Assembly (NCBI GenBank): GCA_947247005.1
Contig: OX365955.1
Location: forward strand, 17,713,322 to 17,777,321
Origin: Spisula solida
Taxonomy: Eukaryota; Mollusca; Bivalvia; Venerida; Mactridae
Direction of reading: 5' to 3'
Length of the DNA stretch: 64,000 nucleotides
In this document: piece after piece, positions 11,600 to 23,569 of the stretch
How positions within the stretch are numbered: position 1 is the first letter of the stretch
Layout of the letters: every line of letters begins with the position of its first letter
Program-made: the position numbers and the translations under genes
The notes under the pieces: generated by a model
Told to the model about the DNA's origin: nothing
Database searches by the model: none
Seen by the model: the letters and a program-made list of their open reading frames with translations, nothing else

Positions 11600-11995
11600 G
11601 CTTCACTATTTGAAGAATAATGGGATGACACCAACACGTACGTAGGAGTAGATAACTCTATGTAGTATTTATCGGAAAATATGTCCCTTTTTTCAACTTC
11701 GTGCAAATTTTTTAGTTTACGTTCAAGGTATTAACCTATAATATCTAAGTGCATGTTCATATTGCTGTGATACTTTGCATACTTGTCAACCGTCTTGACC
11801 ACAACATCTGCACTCTATCAAGCATGTTGTTGAATGTTATGCCCAATTTGGACTAATGTACTGAGAAATACAAAAGTTCACAGTTTATGTACACAATTTT
11901 AACCTCTAAGACATGTATCTTTGATACTTTGCATACTTTATCACCATCATGACGCCATGACCTCCACATGAATAGGCAACTCTATCAAATATATA
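11600..11995 (+). repeat. Bivalve-type 'tttgcatactt' repeat, left part
   Basis: Two similar units ('gatactttgcatact...caccatcatgac...aactctatcaa') lie in tandem. A related piece lies at 58255-58410. The second unit is interrupted at 11995 by the 841-bp element and resumes at 12837. Confidence 0.55.
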
Positions 11996-12836
11996 CTGAG
12001 TACATCTAGAAACGCAACACTGGGTTCTACTGTCAATATTTGTTCAATCTGATGATGGACAATCAAACTACATTAATTTTACTTGATGCTGTTTTATTCC
12101 ATTATCAATACATCTGTAACATTTTATCACATAGAGCTACATTTAGGTGCAGAGCAGTGTTTTCGTGTATAGTGCGGCCGAAAAATAACGGAGCGATTAG
12201 ATAAATTAGCTATTTTTTCGGAATCGTTGTTTTATAAAAATATGTAAAGTATTGACCAAATATTGATTTATTACTTATTCATGATGAACACTGTCGGCAG
12301 CAGTTGTGAGCCTGATCTGGAGCTGTTTCACGCTGTCTTATTCATCCTGTGGGAGGCTTGTTACGCATGCATGACCTGAACTTAGGCTGTCGCAAATGGT
12401 GCCAGTGTGTTGGTAGTGTGTCTCTAGATGAGAAATGTTCGGTGTATGACAATTTAACCGTCGTGCAAACTCCTGTTAAACATCTCTGCCATAAGCATCC
12501 GGGTGGCCTGATTTTGCTCATATTCGGACAATCATGGCATTTTTATTCCTGAACATATGCCATTTCTTTTGTGATTTTCTTTTTATTAGCAAACTTTACA
12601 AAAAGTTTGATTCAATTTATACCAAGATTTATCATGCGTAATTGGTGCACGTGGAAATCATGCTTTTTGTGATTATATCGGTGCACGGGATTTACGTAAC
12701 ACGATCGATAAAAGTTGGATGATGGCAAAGTTTCTACAAGATTATACAACATTACTACACAAAATTAAAATATACATGTATAATGCAAGTAAGAAAAAAA
12801 TGGGGATAAAACCGTTGCGTTTCTAGATGTACTAAG
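11996..12836. mobile_element. 841-bp TA-flanked element nested in the 3.95-kb element
   Basis: The ends are inverted: left CTGAGTACATCTAGAAACGC, right complement CTTAGTACATCTAGAAACGC, about 23 bp with one mismatch. The flanks read TATATA on both sides (11990-11995 and 12837-12842), so a TA target is likely. Joining the flanks gives 'aactctatcaaatatata..ttgaaattatgtcccc', which resembles the uninterrupted repeat at 58371-58402. The 67-codon ORF at 12349-12552 has no recognisable transposase motif. A Tc1/mariner-like non-autonomous element is the likely class. Confidence 0.75.
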
Positions 12837-13289
12837 TATATATTGAAATTATGTCCCCTTTTTTAAATTAGAAATGCAATTTGGCACCATTCAAGACATG
12901 CTCACAGCGTTTAGCCTGGTCCCAATAATTTACTGTTCCTATTCCCGGTGAATTTTGCACATTTAGATACATGTGTTAAATTTACCTGTCTTGACTTATT
13001 ATGAATTTTACCAACATATAGCAGAAAAAAGTATTTAACTAGAAATATGTCCACAGGACACGGATGCCCCCGCTAAAAGCTGTCATCAAACATCTAAGTA
13101 TAAAGCTATGCAAATGGAATAACTTGAAACAAGTTTGTAATTGCTTAAATGTGACATTGAACAGCAGACAAGAGCTGTGTCTGTAAGTGTGACCTTTACA
13201 TTTGAGTCAGGGTGTAAATGCGAATGTAACCAAGTAATTTTAAAATCCAGAACGAAATAACAAAAAAAACAAAGCAGACCAGAAGCGTA

Positions 13290-13735
13290 TACTTGTGCCT
13301 TTTAACTTTTAATCTCTAAGTATGACCCTGACCTTTGCGATAGGGACCTGGGTTTTGCGCATGTCACCTCGTCTTGATGATGTGAACATTTGTGGCAAGT
13401 AATATAAATATAAAATAAGAAATGACATAGTTACAGATCTGACATGAATCACATGCCTATTTGAGAATTTTAACTTTTGATCTCTAAGTGTGACCTTGAC
13501 CTTTTAGTTAGGGACCTGGGTCTTGCGCATGACACCTCGTCTTGATGATGTGAACATTTGTGGCAAGTAATATTAATATAAAATAAGAAATGACATAGTT
13601 ACAGAGCTGACATGAATCACATGCCTATTTGAGCCTTTTTACCTTCGATCTCTAAGTGTGACCTTGACCTTTAAGCTAGGGACCTGGGTTTTGAGCATGA
13701 CACAGGACTTGATGTGGTGAACATTTGTACCCATT
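13290..13735 (+). repeat. 168-bp tandem repeat, about 2.7 units
   Basis: The mark 'tctctaag' falls at 13313, 13481 and 13649, exactly 168 bp apart. Each unit continues 'tgaccttgacctt..agggacctgggttttgcgcatg' and 'gtgaacatttgtggcaagtaat'. This is a pattern I associate with bivalve dispersed repeats. No ORF runs through it. Confidence 0.8.
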
Positions 13736-13739
13736 TTTG

Positions 13740-14440
13740 GTAGGCATAAGCCTCTCTATACTACCATTGCCCATTTCTTAATGCAACCTGGACCGCCTTT
13801 AGGCTGCTATGTGAATCCGCATTCAAGTAGTTCCAGAAACTGTCAACATTCCCAATAATTATTGTGAAACTGTTCATTGAATCGACATTTTTGCAGATAA
13901 TCACTCAGCCGGGGAGATATCGAACTTGTTTCGTAATATGAAAATGAAGTGTTCATCAAATGTCCCAGCCGTATAGCTTTTTTTAGAAACTTTAGACCAG
14001 GGTCACGTGATGGTTTTATCAATTAATCGTATATCGTTATGTTATGCAATCATATGGTGTGGCTATACTAGCCGCTTTCTAGAGATGTCTAACGCTGTGA
14101 TGGAAGTGATTACAAGACGGTACTGTATAATCTGATAAATAGGCGCGCAGTATTATTTTAAAGCCACTTTTGATATACGCATTCAATACACGTATTACAT
14201 ATACATCAATATGCCCCTTTTTACAATTATTTAGATACCCTAGATGCCTATATAGTCACATATGCCTATTTTGACATTCAAGACAAGATCGGCAGTAAGA
14301 AAACGAACATTAAACGTGTAAAGTCGTTTAAGCTTTAGTAGCAGCAACCAGATCGCCTCCCATCAGCACTCTTAGTGCTTTGATTATTAAATGTCCTAAA
14401 AGCATGTGCTATAGACTGGGTGTGAATGCCTTACATCGGG
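13740..14440. other. Interior of the 3.95-kb element, unassigned
   Basis: No ORF above 60 codons and no repeat partner in the window. It presumably holds the decayed interior of the element or a further insertion. Confidence 0.4.
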
Positions 14441-15130
14441 TATGCTCATAAACCTGCTACCACAATTCATGAGCACACTTCTTTAATGTACAATTATTTG
14501 TACCTTGAGAATCCCATTGGCAAGATTTCAATTTGTAATGTTGGTTTTTATCCACAATCATGTTGGCCAGTATCCTAATAAATTTAACAATCACGTCGGT
14601 CAGTATCCAAAAAATACTACACATGTTTGAATTATTGTTGGTGAGCATTAATTTATCTAAGATTTTGAAAAATTGAAACGTCCAAATCATAGTTTATACA
14701 ACTGCCGATACTTCCCAAATGATATTCATTACATAGAGTCCAATAAATGAGTTTTACAACGTTTTTAAGTACAAAACTCATTCTCAAATGCAAAATCCAC
14801 ACATTCTCTAAGGCTTTACATAGTGAAAAATATTACCTATATGCATATTGTTTAGTGCAAATAGTACATTTTCTTCATATGTTTATTATGGAATATTGAA
14901 ATAAACAATCTGGATAGTTTATATGGAAAATATTGCAAAAACAATGCACTTATCACATTTTTCATGTCGGCCATTTTTCAATCATGTAGGGAATATCCAA
15001 TCATGTTGTTTTATCAGGGTAACAAGGGTGATCAATAGGTCGACCAGTTAAATACATGTAAACAAAGCAAGTGCAAATCACACATAAACATTTTAGCAAA
15101 ATTGATTAATTCATACAAGATCTACGTTAA

Positions 15131-15440
15131 ACCCACGTCGCACTATGACCCTTCCCACCTTTGCCCTGATTAGATGTCTGATGTCTGGAGAATATACCAC
15201 GCTTGTGTTAGTTTCTACCCCTGTGGTAAAAGTCCTCACCACGTTCGTCCAGTTTTATCAGGACATTCAGGGAATGGCCCTTGTATGACAGAGATATAAA
15301 TCATTTAAAGAGGGGCGACTGGTCATATGGTGGATCTAATTTATCATTTTACTAATTTGTCCACGCTGTAGCAGCCAATATGAGCGTGGTATGGTCTCTA
15401 TGAACATGAACCAGACTTCGGATATATGCAAGGCAAAAAA
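15131..15440 (+). repeat. Segment A, first part only
   Basis: It matches 2520-2790 ('gtggtaaaagtcctcaccacgttcgtcc', 'tttactaatttgtcc'). It ends near 15440 in unassigned sequence that runs to about 15810. Confidence 0.55.
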
Positions 15441-15814
15441 AGAACCTTCTGCATAAAATATTTTGCCATTTTGTGACTACTAGAACTCTTAAACTACACA
15501 TTATTTCCCAATATGTATTTGCTGACTATCAGAATCCCCCTTTGTACCGATAATAATTTAAAAAACATCAAGAAAAATACGGTAAATTAAAGCCCACAAT
15601 TATCACCAAGCGCATGCATGCTTCCTGTGTTTTCTTCTCAACCAGCCAAAAATCAGAACAAAAGATGGATTACATGTATACCATTGGTTGACGGCGTTTA
15701 CAAGCTTCGCTTATTAATGATATATTTACTGTTGGTAATACAGTGTGTTTCTTTTTGTCAGCGAAAAATGAATTAATAACATGGTGTAGTATTTTAGTTC
15801 ATACTTAGCTGGTC

Positions 15815-16255
15815 GGTTCTCTCCCGTATGGCGATGTTGCTAATGGTGTCAGCCTGTCGGATGCTGTTGGTGAAGGTCTGACTTCTTTTAATGACTGACT
15901 TAGTGGTCCTCCAAGTTTCCGCTCCATACAACAGTACCGGCTTTACACTGGAGTTGAACAGGCGAATCGCGAATCTTGGTTGTTAAGGATATTTCTCCTC
16001 TTGAACACCAGATATTATTCAGCTGGATAAAAGTGGCCATTGCTTTGCCTATCATTGCCTTAACGTCTTAATATGTTCCTCCCTCTTGGTTTATGATACT
16101 GCCTAGATATGTGAATGATTCGACTTCCTCCATGGGTGTTCCATTTAAAATTGTTAGTTCGTTGCTTTTGTTGCTCACCTTGAGGATTTGGTCTTTCCAG
16201 CATGCACTCGGAGTCCAACCAGTGATGATATTGGCTTGTGCTTGTAACATGTGTT
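15815..16255 (-). pseudogene. LINE reverse-transcriptase fragment (3' of the RT core)
   Basis: On the minus strand the sequence reads, through at least one stop and one frame change: 'MEEVESFTYLGSIINQ' (about 16090-16135), 'DVKAMIGKAMATF' (about 16039-16077) and 'LLYGAETWRTTKS'. This is the typical region just downstream of the RT palm in many non-LTR elements (YLGS, then the LLYG-ETW motif). Only this piece, about 440 bp, is present. The clade (RTE-like or Nimb/Ingi-like) is uncertain. It is an inactive relic; both ends are undefined. Confidence 0.75.
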
Positions 16256-16539
16256 TTTTCTTAAGTGTTTGTTCTTTTTATGTCACATTTGTGTTCTGCC
16301 GATGAGTGCTTTCATCCTAGCGCGTACTGATTTTTATCAACTTTTTAAGAGACTAATTTTACAATCCATTAAAATCATATCCTAACACTGCTTATCATAG
16401 GACGATCATTGAACTTTAGTCAGATTGCTAACTTTAGTACTGCTTGTACATATCACGTTACATAATGAATGATAGTGTACACATGCATCTACGTGTATTT
16501 TTACAACTATTTAATGGATAAAATGGCTTGCAAATTGCA
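16256..16539. other. No recognisable feature
   Basis: AT-rich spacer between the LINE relic and segment B. Confidence 0.35.
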
Positions 16540-17050
16540 TTTTTATCATACTGCCGCATACTTAAATGTCATTGACTTATAAACGCGTTGCACGTTATGA
16601 TAGAAACTTTGAACCAAGCATGGTAAATAAATACGCGCCACTATGACGTTTGCTTTACGGACGTGTGTGCATTCTGGTTTTATATGAAGTCATTGACGTT
16701 CGAAAACGAAACAAAACTATGATGTCAAACTTTGTAGGATTACCAAGGAGTCGTGAATAAAATCCCTTGTGTGTGGAACTTCTATAGAATCGCACCATCG
16801 TCATTTGTTGTAAAATGACCCTCAAACAATGTTGTTATCACCATCACCGTATGTTGTTATCATATAGATGACAAATAAAATCATTTGTGTTATATTGTAT
16901 TGGTTGCATTGATTGTATAACGAGATATGTTACATCATATAACAAATGACAAGAAGCGCTGTAGGCCTGGTACTGTAGCTGCTTGTGTTTACTCCCCACT
17001 AGCGTTCTTTGAACGGAACTACTAGTATTCAATCAGGCTTCATTTCAGAA
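16540..17050 (-). repeat. Segment B, inverted copy
   Basis: Reverse complement of 10431-10940. The phrase 'caagaagcgctgtaggcctggtactgtagctgc' makes the match plain. The minus-strand 62-codon ORF (16844-17032) reads across the repeat and is not conserved in the other copy. Confidence 0.75.
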
Positions 17051-17289
17051 TGACATTAAAAATATCCACATATCAACATCTTTTGTTATATTGCATGATT
17101 GTAGTCAGTGTTGAACAACTTATTACGCATATGTAATTCTTATTATTCAGTAAACCAATTATATGCAGAACGGGTGCTTAGCTAGCTGTGAACCCATGTT
17201 ACATTGTATAAGTTCTGTATCCTTAGGGTCTAGCGACTAACTGTTTCTTTTTCACAACACATTCACATAAGCGACTTAATATAATATGT

Positions 17290-17500
17290 TTTCTGCAGGG
17301 AGCATGCGAGCCGATCAATTTAATAAGTGCTCTAAATTTGACCCCGTGAGTATTGTATCAATTCGAAATTACTGTTTTCTTGTCTGCTTTGAAGATTATT
17401 TACAAAACCACCTGGGCAATTGTCTGAATGGTGACTCTTTATTTCTTATGTTGATAATTGTAATAAACGAGACACGTAGCCTATGATCTGTAGTAACAAG
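17290..17500 (+). repeat. ME segment with exon-like 45-nt block
   Basis: A 45-nt block at about 17300-17344 is preceded by 'tttctgcag' and followed by 'gtgagtatt', close to the acceptor and donor splice consensus. In frame it reads GSMRADQFNKCSKFDP. Four other copies lie on the minus strand: 49430-49485 and 57640-57705 keep the frame (GSMQNDQFNKCSEFDP and GSMQNDKFNKCSEFDP); those near 50045-50112 and 60475-60530 have stops and a changed donor. The sequence downstream of the donor is also shared, so conservation is not limited to the block. It may be a captured or duplicated host exon. The protein is not recognised. Confidence 0.5.
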
Positions 17501-18960
17501 CTCCGCCAGCTGTCTTGTGACACATTACCATTCTTTCTTATAACTGATAACGTACAAACTGATATAAGAGGTAACTAAACAATTAAGTACATATATATTT
17601 ATGAGAAAAGTGCTCAAGTCTGCGTTATGTCTAGCTTGTTTCAATGCGTTTCACACCGTGATTAACTGTATGGTGACAAATGGCTGTGATTGTCACTTTT
17701 AAATGATGTCTTATCAAATTAAAAACGATTGGGAAGACATTTAAAATACGCCGCATGCACACTGTCAAACAACTGTAATATCCTCAAAATATGATTCCAA
17801 CGGTGTTACAAGTCCGGCACTCATGTCAGTTAACACAGTCAAAAAACCAACAGCATAAGAAACATGTATTTAGTAGCATTGGATCTGGAAACTTTTCATT
17901 AACCCAATGCTGTGAAGGCGTCTAAGGCAATAATTCCACCAAACCGCTATATTCGTCTTAAACAACCGCAAATAATGTTGATTATCCGACACCAGACACG
18001 GTGCCATCCGTCTATGTACCTGGGATAAAATAAAGGTTTGTTCTGTTATGTCATGTTCTGTTACTTTATTTGTAAAAAAAACTCTCTATGAATAGTATTA
18101 AAGCAGCGAGCGCCATTCATTACCAACACGTTTGTTTATTGGCCGACGGAGTTTCGCTTTTCGAGTTTATGTACTTGTTATGGACATGTATTGAGATTGC
18201 CCGAGAAGGATGCCAGTAGACTTTCAAGTTTTCACAATGGATGCCTTAGAAAGATCTTGATATTATATAAGGTATTTAATAACAAACAAAGACCTACATT
18301 ATGAAGCTAAACCGTAATACATTAGGACCATACTAAATCAAACCCTTGCGATGGATTGGTCATTTCTAACTTAACACCCAAAACAACCTAACGAGACTAG
18401 TTCTGTGATGGACTCATGAAGGAAAAAAGCTGAGTCTCCCCAAAACAACATGAAAGCAATAGAGAGAAAATAGCGCAAAAGCTCTTATCCTTGGCCTACA
18501 TGTACATGTATGTTCCTTCTGGCATAACACTGACTAGGTAGGTAAGTATGGTCATGCCATGTGTACTTTATGGACTGACAGTTATCTGTATTTACATGTA
18601 GATGGTTATTCTTATGGATGCGGTGAGCAATGAGTTTGCGATTTAATGATGTTTTGGCGATTACATCTATATATAGAATAACCCAATTAGCGAACTGATC
18701 GAATTATTGCACTCTTAGCGAGTTCAAGGTAACATCATAAAAATATTCTATCATCAACACTGTTTCTTATTGATTTGTTTTCAAGCAAGAAAATGTATAT
18801 TTGACTAAATTCTGATATTAGTCTAACCTGAGCAAAATATGTTTTGTATGAAATAAAGTATGTTCTGATCTTATTAACGATCATGAAACTTTAGAATGGA
18901 AATAAATGCAATCTGATGTTTTAATAAACGCAGGTTTATTAATGTGAAGTAATATGTTAT
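17501..18960 (+). repeat. Segment D2
   Basis: It matches 35990-36534 plus 37633-37990 in the same orientation and 47525-47900 (with 41460-41598) inverted. It contains the uninterrupted sequence 'caagttttcacaatggatgcc' (about 18227) and 'tggactgacagtt' (18571-18583), which are the empty sites for the LINE at 41599-47524 and the element at 36535-37632. A decayed stretch at 18590-18740 is related to the ORF at 20677-21024. Confidence 0.75.
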
Positions 18961-19445
18961 GTGACCGACCATATGTACCTTTTTCATTAGTTCAACTAGT
19001 CATAAATCCCGATTTATCTTATTTACATCTCATATTTTTGCAACATTATTGCAAAATATTATCACGACATTTAATGAACTTATGAAAATTTTAGTGTGAA
19101 TTAAAAATTGTTTTATCAAGTCGAGTCGCGTTTTAATTACGTCAAAATGTCTATGACTTTACGCAAAGCATTTCCTGCGACTATTACATTGTGCACGGTG
19201 CTTGGATAAACACAACAGACACACAAGAGCTGCTACAAAGAGCGAAAGGAGAACATACCACATGAAGTGGTCTTGTTTTAACGGATAAAAGCAAACTTCT
19301 GAAGAACTGCATTGTATTAAAAACGATACAGGGATGGGCATGTAGGCAAACGTAGGGACGTTCCACGCAACGTCCGTCGAAATGTCCGAGGTGTTTTCAT
19401 GTTAACATACATCTATTATGCATAACCTTAATCCTTAACTTAGAC
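18961..19445. other. No recognisable feature
   Basis: Short overlapping minus-strand ORFs (19159-19366) without recognisable pattern; no repeat partner. Confidence 0.35.
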
Positions 19446-19479
19446 CATGTAAAATAGTGATATGTATAATATATATAGA

Positions 19480-19620
19480 GGATCTTACATGAGTGTCTTT
19501 CTATATTGAATTTATTAAACGAGTTGGATAAAATGATAAAATGCGAGGCTCTGCCGAGCATTTTATCACTTTTATTAAACGAGTTTAATAAATTTAATAT
19601 GGAATAACACGAATGTAAGA
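19480..19620. mobile_element. Fold-back element with GC-rich centre
   Basis: The arms are imperfect inverted repeats: 'atcttacatgagtg..ttgaatttattaaac..tgataaaatgc' against its complement on the right. They meet at a centre 'gaggctctgccgagc'. The structure matches a palindromic MITE of about 140 bp. A second, differently worded fold-back with a GC-rich centre lies at 29882-30055. Confidence 0.65.
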
Positions 19621-19629
19621 TTCTTTTTA

Positions 19630-20676
19630 TCACATAAACTAAATACACAGTAAAAGTTTGTCAAGAATGCACACACTTCCCCTATAGCAAATAAACTCCA
19701 TAGGAGTAAAGCGGCTCATTGAAAGAGCTAAGAAAATAGTGCATCAATGTATACTCCAATATGTTAATTTTTCTGCCTTTTGGAAATAATATTTTTAGGG
19801 TATCTAAAATCCTGCAGATGTTAAACTACCCTTAACAAAATAAATAATTAAATCTTGGACCGCAGCAACACAACGTATTCTGTTCAGTTCCGTGTTCCGT
19901 TCCGGGTATTAGTAACAACCAAGGACAGGGGAAGTAACTAGGTTTTCCGCGTGAATTTATTCGCGATTCGTCTGAATAGCCGAAAATAACTGATTGTACA
20001 CGATGCAAGTACTTGGTAAGCAAGGAAAATCGTCTTTAATACTCAAAATTAACGGATTTATACAATGAAATCAACATCCGATGCCGTGTGTTTGTGTAGA
20101 TGCCAGATATTTGGTATGTACATTTCGTCCCGATCTTATTCGTACCCACGTTTAACGGACCTACCGTCATGTTTACTTACAGTTATATCTCTTAATTTCT
20201 TCTACATCTGTTATTGTGTGATTATAACATGCCATAGAGTGTTCATAATCGGATATAAAATTTATTCTATTCTAAAAATGTATTATTTTTCTTTTTTGAC
20301 AACGTGTATGAATACATAAATAAAGTGACTCGCCCTTGTAAATACCTTATTTGCATGTTTATTACACGTGTGTATTATGACTTTTATATAATGGGCTTAT
20401 TAAACTCCCAGAGCCTATTTTATGTGATAAATATATATTAGATCACATACAATTTGAATGTTTATTACCGTATTAATAACATAATTTCATTCCGGGCTCA
20501 TCATTTGAGAAACAGCAAAACGTCAATAGCGTCGCTGACGTCTGATTATAAATAGCGTCTGATTATAAATAGCGGTGTGTGGTGGTTGCGGTAAGGTGAT
20601 ATTTTTATTTTAGCTATATTTTCTTGTAAAATGCGCTGTGTCATGAAATATTTACTGTATTTGTGTCCGAAAGGCT
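19630..20676. other. No recognisable feature
   Basis: AT-rich sequence with two short ORFs (19832-20023 minus, 20065-20319 plus) that show no motifs. A tandem 'agcgtctgattataaat' pair occurs near 20535-20572. Confidence 0.35.
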
Positions 20677-21024
20677 TTAGTTGAACTTGATGTAGTTGGG
20701 TTTTCTCTGTGTCAGTGGATAATAAAAGTGATAAACGCAGTCTAAGAATTTATTGAATGAGACTGGTACACCACTGTTTTCAATGGAATATATGTACTTG
20801 TTATGGTCAAATATGGATAGACCGGTATCCGTATTTACATATAGATGGTCAACCTTAGTGTTGCGGTAAGCATTGTGTTTGTATCTTGATGATGTTCTGT
20901 CGTTTATATCCATACATGGAATTAGCAAATTAGCGAACAGGTCGATCCCTTGCACTCGAATCACACCATTATTTGGCAAAACTCTGTCTACCTGGACGGA
21001 GTCCCGATTGTTGTTACAAAACAA
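20677..21024 (-). CDS. Unknown 115-codon ORF in a repeated sequence
   Basis: Open for 115 codons from ATG at 21024 to TGA at 20677. Central peptide pieces are VDRVLPNNGVIRVQGIDLFA and YVNTDTGLSIFDHNKYIYS. No signal peptide or membrane segment is evident, and I do not recognise the family. Related nucleotide sequence occurs, with the frame lost, at about 18590-18740, near 37640-37750 and, as a short piece, near 10390-10430. This copy is therefore the best-kept one of a repeated coding-like sequence. It may be the last exon of a duplicated host gene or part of a mobile element's gene. No splice acceptor was assigned at its upstream end. Confidence 0.35.
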   Translation of the reverse strand: MFCNNNRDSVQVDRVLPNNGVIRVQGIDLFANLLIPCMDINDRTSSRYKHNAYRNTKVDHLYVNTDTGLSIFDHNKYIYSIENSGVPVSFNKFLDCVYHFYYPLTQRKPNYIKFN

Positions 21025-21049
21025 CCTGAAGTAATATTTAGTTGTGCCA

Positions 21050-21210
21050 CTTCTATTTTCACATTAAATGTTCATCAAACATAAACCGTCCCCCGATTCC
21101 AAAACCCAGCATTGAAAAATCATTTCATGTAATGCTTGCTATTTTGCTACAGTGCGATTTAATAATAAATATGTGTGCACTGAGGACATTTATTGAATAT
21201 TCACAAAATT
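21050..21210 (+). repeat. D2b fragment
   Basis: It matches 38350-38500 ('aacataaaccgtc', 'gtgcactgaggacatttattgaat') and the inverse of 9660-9790. Confidence 0.55.
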
Positions 21211-21390
21211 GAAGTGCTCGCTATTAAAGATTAGTTGCCCGCAGACACCGATACACTTTCTATATAAAGAAATACTTTATAAAGTAAATGTATATCGGGG
21301 ACAGCATTATCAAACATATTATAGACACAATTCGTCCTTATACTAAGGTAATGCAACTAGCACACACACCATAACAGAACGATCTTCCAG

Positions 21391-21430
21391 AATATACGGG
21401 TTGTCAACGTGCGGGTTCATATCTTTATTT
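21391..21430 (+). repeat. Solitary 67-bp-type unit (partial)
   Basis: The phrase 'atatacgggttgtcaacgtg' followed by 'cgggttcat' is the start of the minisatellite unit arrayed at 26862-27392. Here it occurs once. Confidence 0.6.
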
Positions 21431-23569
21431 AGACACAGTTGTTAAGCTGTAACAACGCAATACATCTGACTATTCCAAATAAGAAATAATTAAGCTATAT
21501 GGGGGCGTTTGTTGTTGAGTCTGGCTAATTCATGAAGAAAAACGTTTATTCCAAAAACAAAGGGTATGAACATAATATTTTATATAAGTGTGTGAATATC
21601 AGTACGAAAAAGATAAAAGTATAACTAATGCACAACAAGTTAGTCCTGGTTGATACTTTATTCCACGAAACTGACGATGTTAACTGACGACCATGTATGA
21701 GGGTCGTTTAAAAAAAAGACACCATTGTGTTTATACTATCATGATTATTTAATCAATGTCAGTAAATATGTCAATAAGGAGTAAGTCATGGACTTTCGAC
21801 GTCGTCAATATGCGTGAAATCGTTTATTTATACTATGCATCCACACCAGGTCGATAATTATTAATCTAATAGTATAATGTGTATGTGTAAAGTTTGAATG
21901 GTCCTCGTATGATTGCAGAATTGATCCAATGTGAAATCCGATGAAAGCAAACTCAAAAGAACGACGAATCAATGTGGTTACAAAATACTGTGTATCATGA
22001 GACTTTTCAAGACGATTGTATGATTGTTCTGTGTTTTACGAGGGTCATACGTAGTTATCTATAGTAGCAGCACAATCTACAGATGTCTGATCCGTACAAA
22101 TGGATATTGGATTAGTTCGAGTGACCTCAACCCTTAACGTTATGGATTAACCAAAACACGCACAAAAGTATGTTTTATAATAAATACTGTAGCGCACAGA
22201 CAATCCAAAGCCACACAGAAACGGCTACAACAGGTAGCCACAATACTAAGTGTTACAATAATGCCCTTAAGTTGGCTGAAATGGGGTAGATAACAATATT
22301 TATACAAATTAAACTCAACGTGTGTAACTACACAGGTTTATAGACATTCTTCATGTCAGAGAATAATAACTGAACTCATTTTAGAAATATCCACGACATT
22401 AAATAGCAAAGCCACCTGTCCTCCTAATTCGCTTATAGAAACAACCGTTTTATAATTATCACAAAACGTAGCTGAAATATCCATAAGAAACGACTTCCGC
22501 TTAATCACTGGATGGGAATTATGTACACCCAAATCTGAGGTGACATATTGAAAGGTTGTTCTTGGGCACGACACCTAACAAATCAACGGCTACTGATCGA
22601 TCGTTTTTTAACAACACTTACCTTTCAACATTTCACTTCTGCCATCTTGGAAACATCGCGGATTCTGGCCCTACAGTTTGATGTACAGTAAAACCCGCAT
22701 AATAAAACCACATTTGGTTCCTTTGGTCTTGCTCCAATATTGGGATTGTATAAGGAACACGTCCTATACGTAGGTTGTTGTCATTGTTACAGAGTTTTTA
22801 AATTATATAGGCATTCCTTCTCTTTGCTGTGAGTTTTGAGACATGAAACATTCGGGCTATCTCTGTCTTTTCTTGCTATGCGTAGATATCAGTCAAACAA
22901 AAGAAAGCTACCATTGTAGTTAATATCGTTAGGTTTTTGGATTTCTAGATAAACATGAGATCTATTCGTCATGTTTAAATTTCTAAAAGGTACCATTTGG
23001 TGTTTGCATCAATGCTTTTCTAGTGTCATATTGGAATGGTTTCCGTAGCGTGAACAATGCGGAGTACATATCACAATTTCGTTATTAGGCAGACAGAGAG
23101 AGGTTATGTATTCAAAGTGCGTTTACGGAAGCCGTATAATATAATTACATCATACACGTCATTAGCACTGGAGCAAATCGACTTAAGTCACATTGAGACC
23201 AATCGAGACAGATGGAGAGAAATATAACACTATACATCCAGATAACCAAATTACAGCCATATTTATCGTGAAAGACAGACAGCATTACGGAAGTAGGGAA
23301 TATACAAACTATATGATCCTACAAAAACGACAAATATAGTGAGGCAGATTTGTTGTTATATAAATACACAATGTATAGTAATCTATTGTCGTCTGCATCT
23401 ATACCAAGCACGTGCCAGTTAGACATTGTGAAAGCTAGTAGTGGTAACTGACACAGGATGCGAATGGGATAGAAATGAACACGTAGCAAACTATTTACCA
23501 GTTTTCGAGTGGCTGCTTTCAGCAATTCATCTGTTCAGCCACCCGTTGACATTACACTTTTCCTGGACA

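Larger units (their letters stand above)
11081..15030. mobile_element. 3.95-kb DNA element with ~60-bp TIRs and subterminal motifs
   Basis: The left end (11081 onward, CACCCTTGTTACCCTGAT) and the right end (14968-15030) are inverted copies over about 60 bp with few differences. A 5-bp direct repeat ATCAA flanks them (11076-11080 and 15031-15035). Both ends carry several copies of a motif close to GGATA-n-CCAACATGATTG: left near 11103-11140, 11487-11533 and 11542-11560; right, on the opposite strand, near 14538-14575, 14589-14608 and 14968-15010. Repeated subterminal motifs are typical transposase-binding sites in several DNA transposon superfamilies. No transposase ORF was seen, so it is non-autonomous or has filled up with other repeats. 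CAC termini and a 5-bp duplication recall Transib, but the rest of the terminus does not match; the superfamily is open. Confidence 0.8.

Noticed and set aside
11081..15030. Assignment to Transib/RAG-like elements on CAC ends and a 5-bp duplication
   Set aside because: The remaining terminal bases do not match the heptamer-like consensus and there is no RAG1-like ORF.
10431..17050. Inverted B segments as terminal repeats of one 6.6-kb element
   Set aside because: The sequence just inside the two B copies is not inverted, and a separate element with its own duplication (11081-15030) plus a segment A and LINE piece lies between; B appears to be part of the wider repeat unit.
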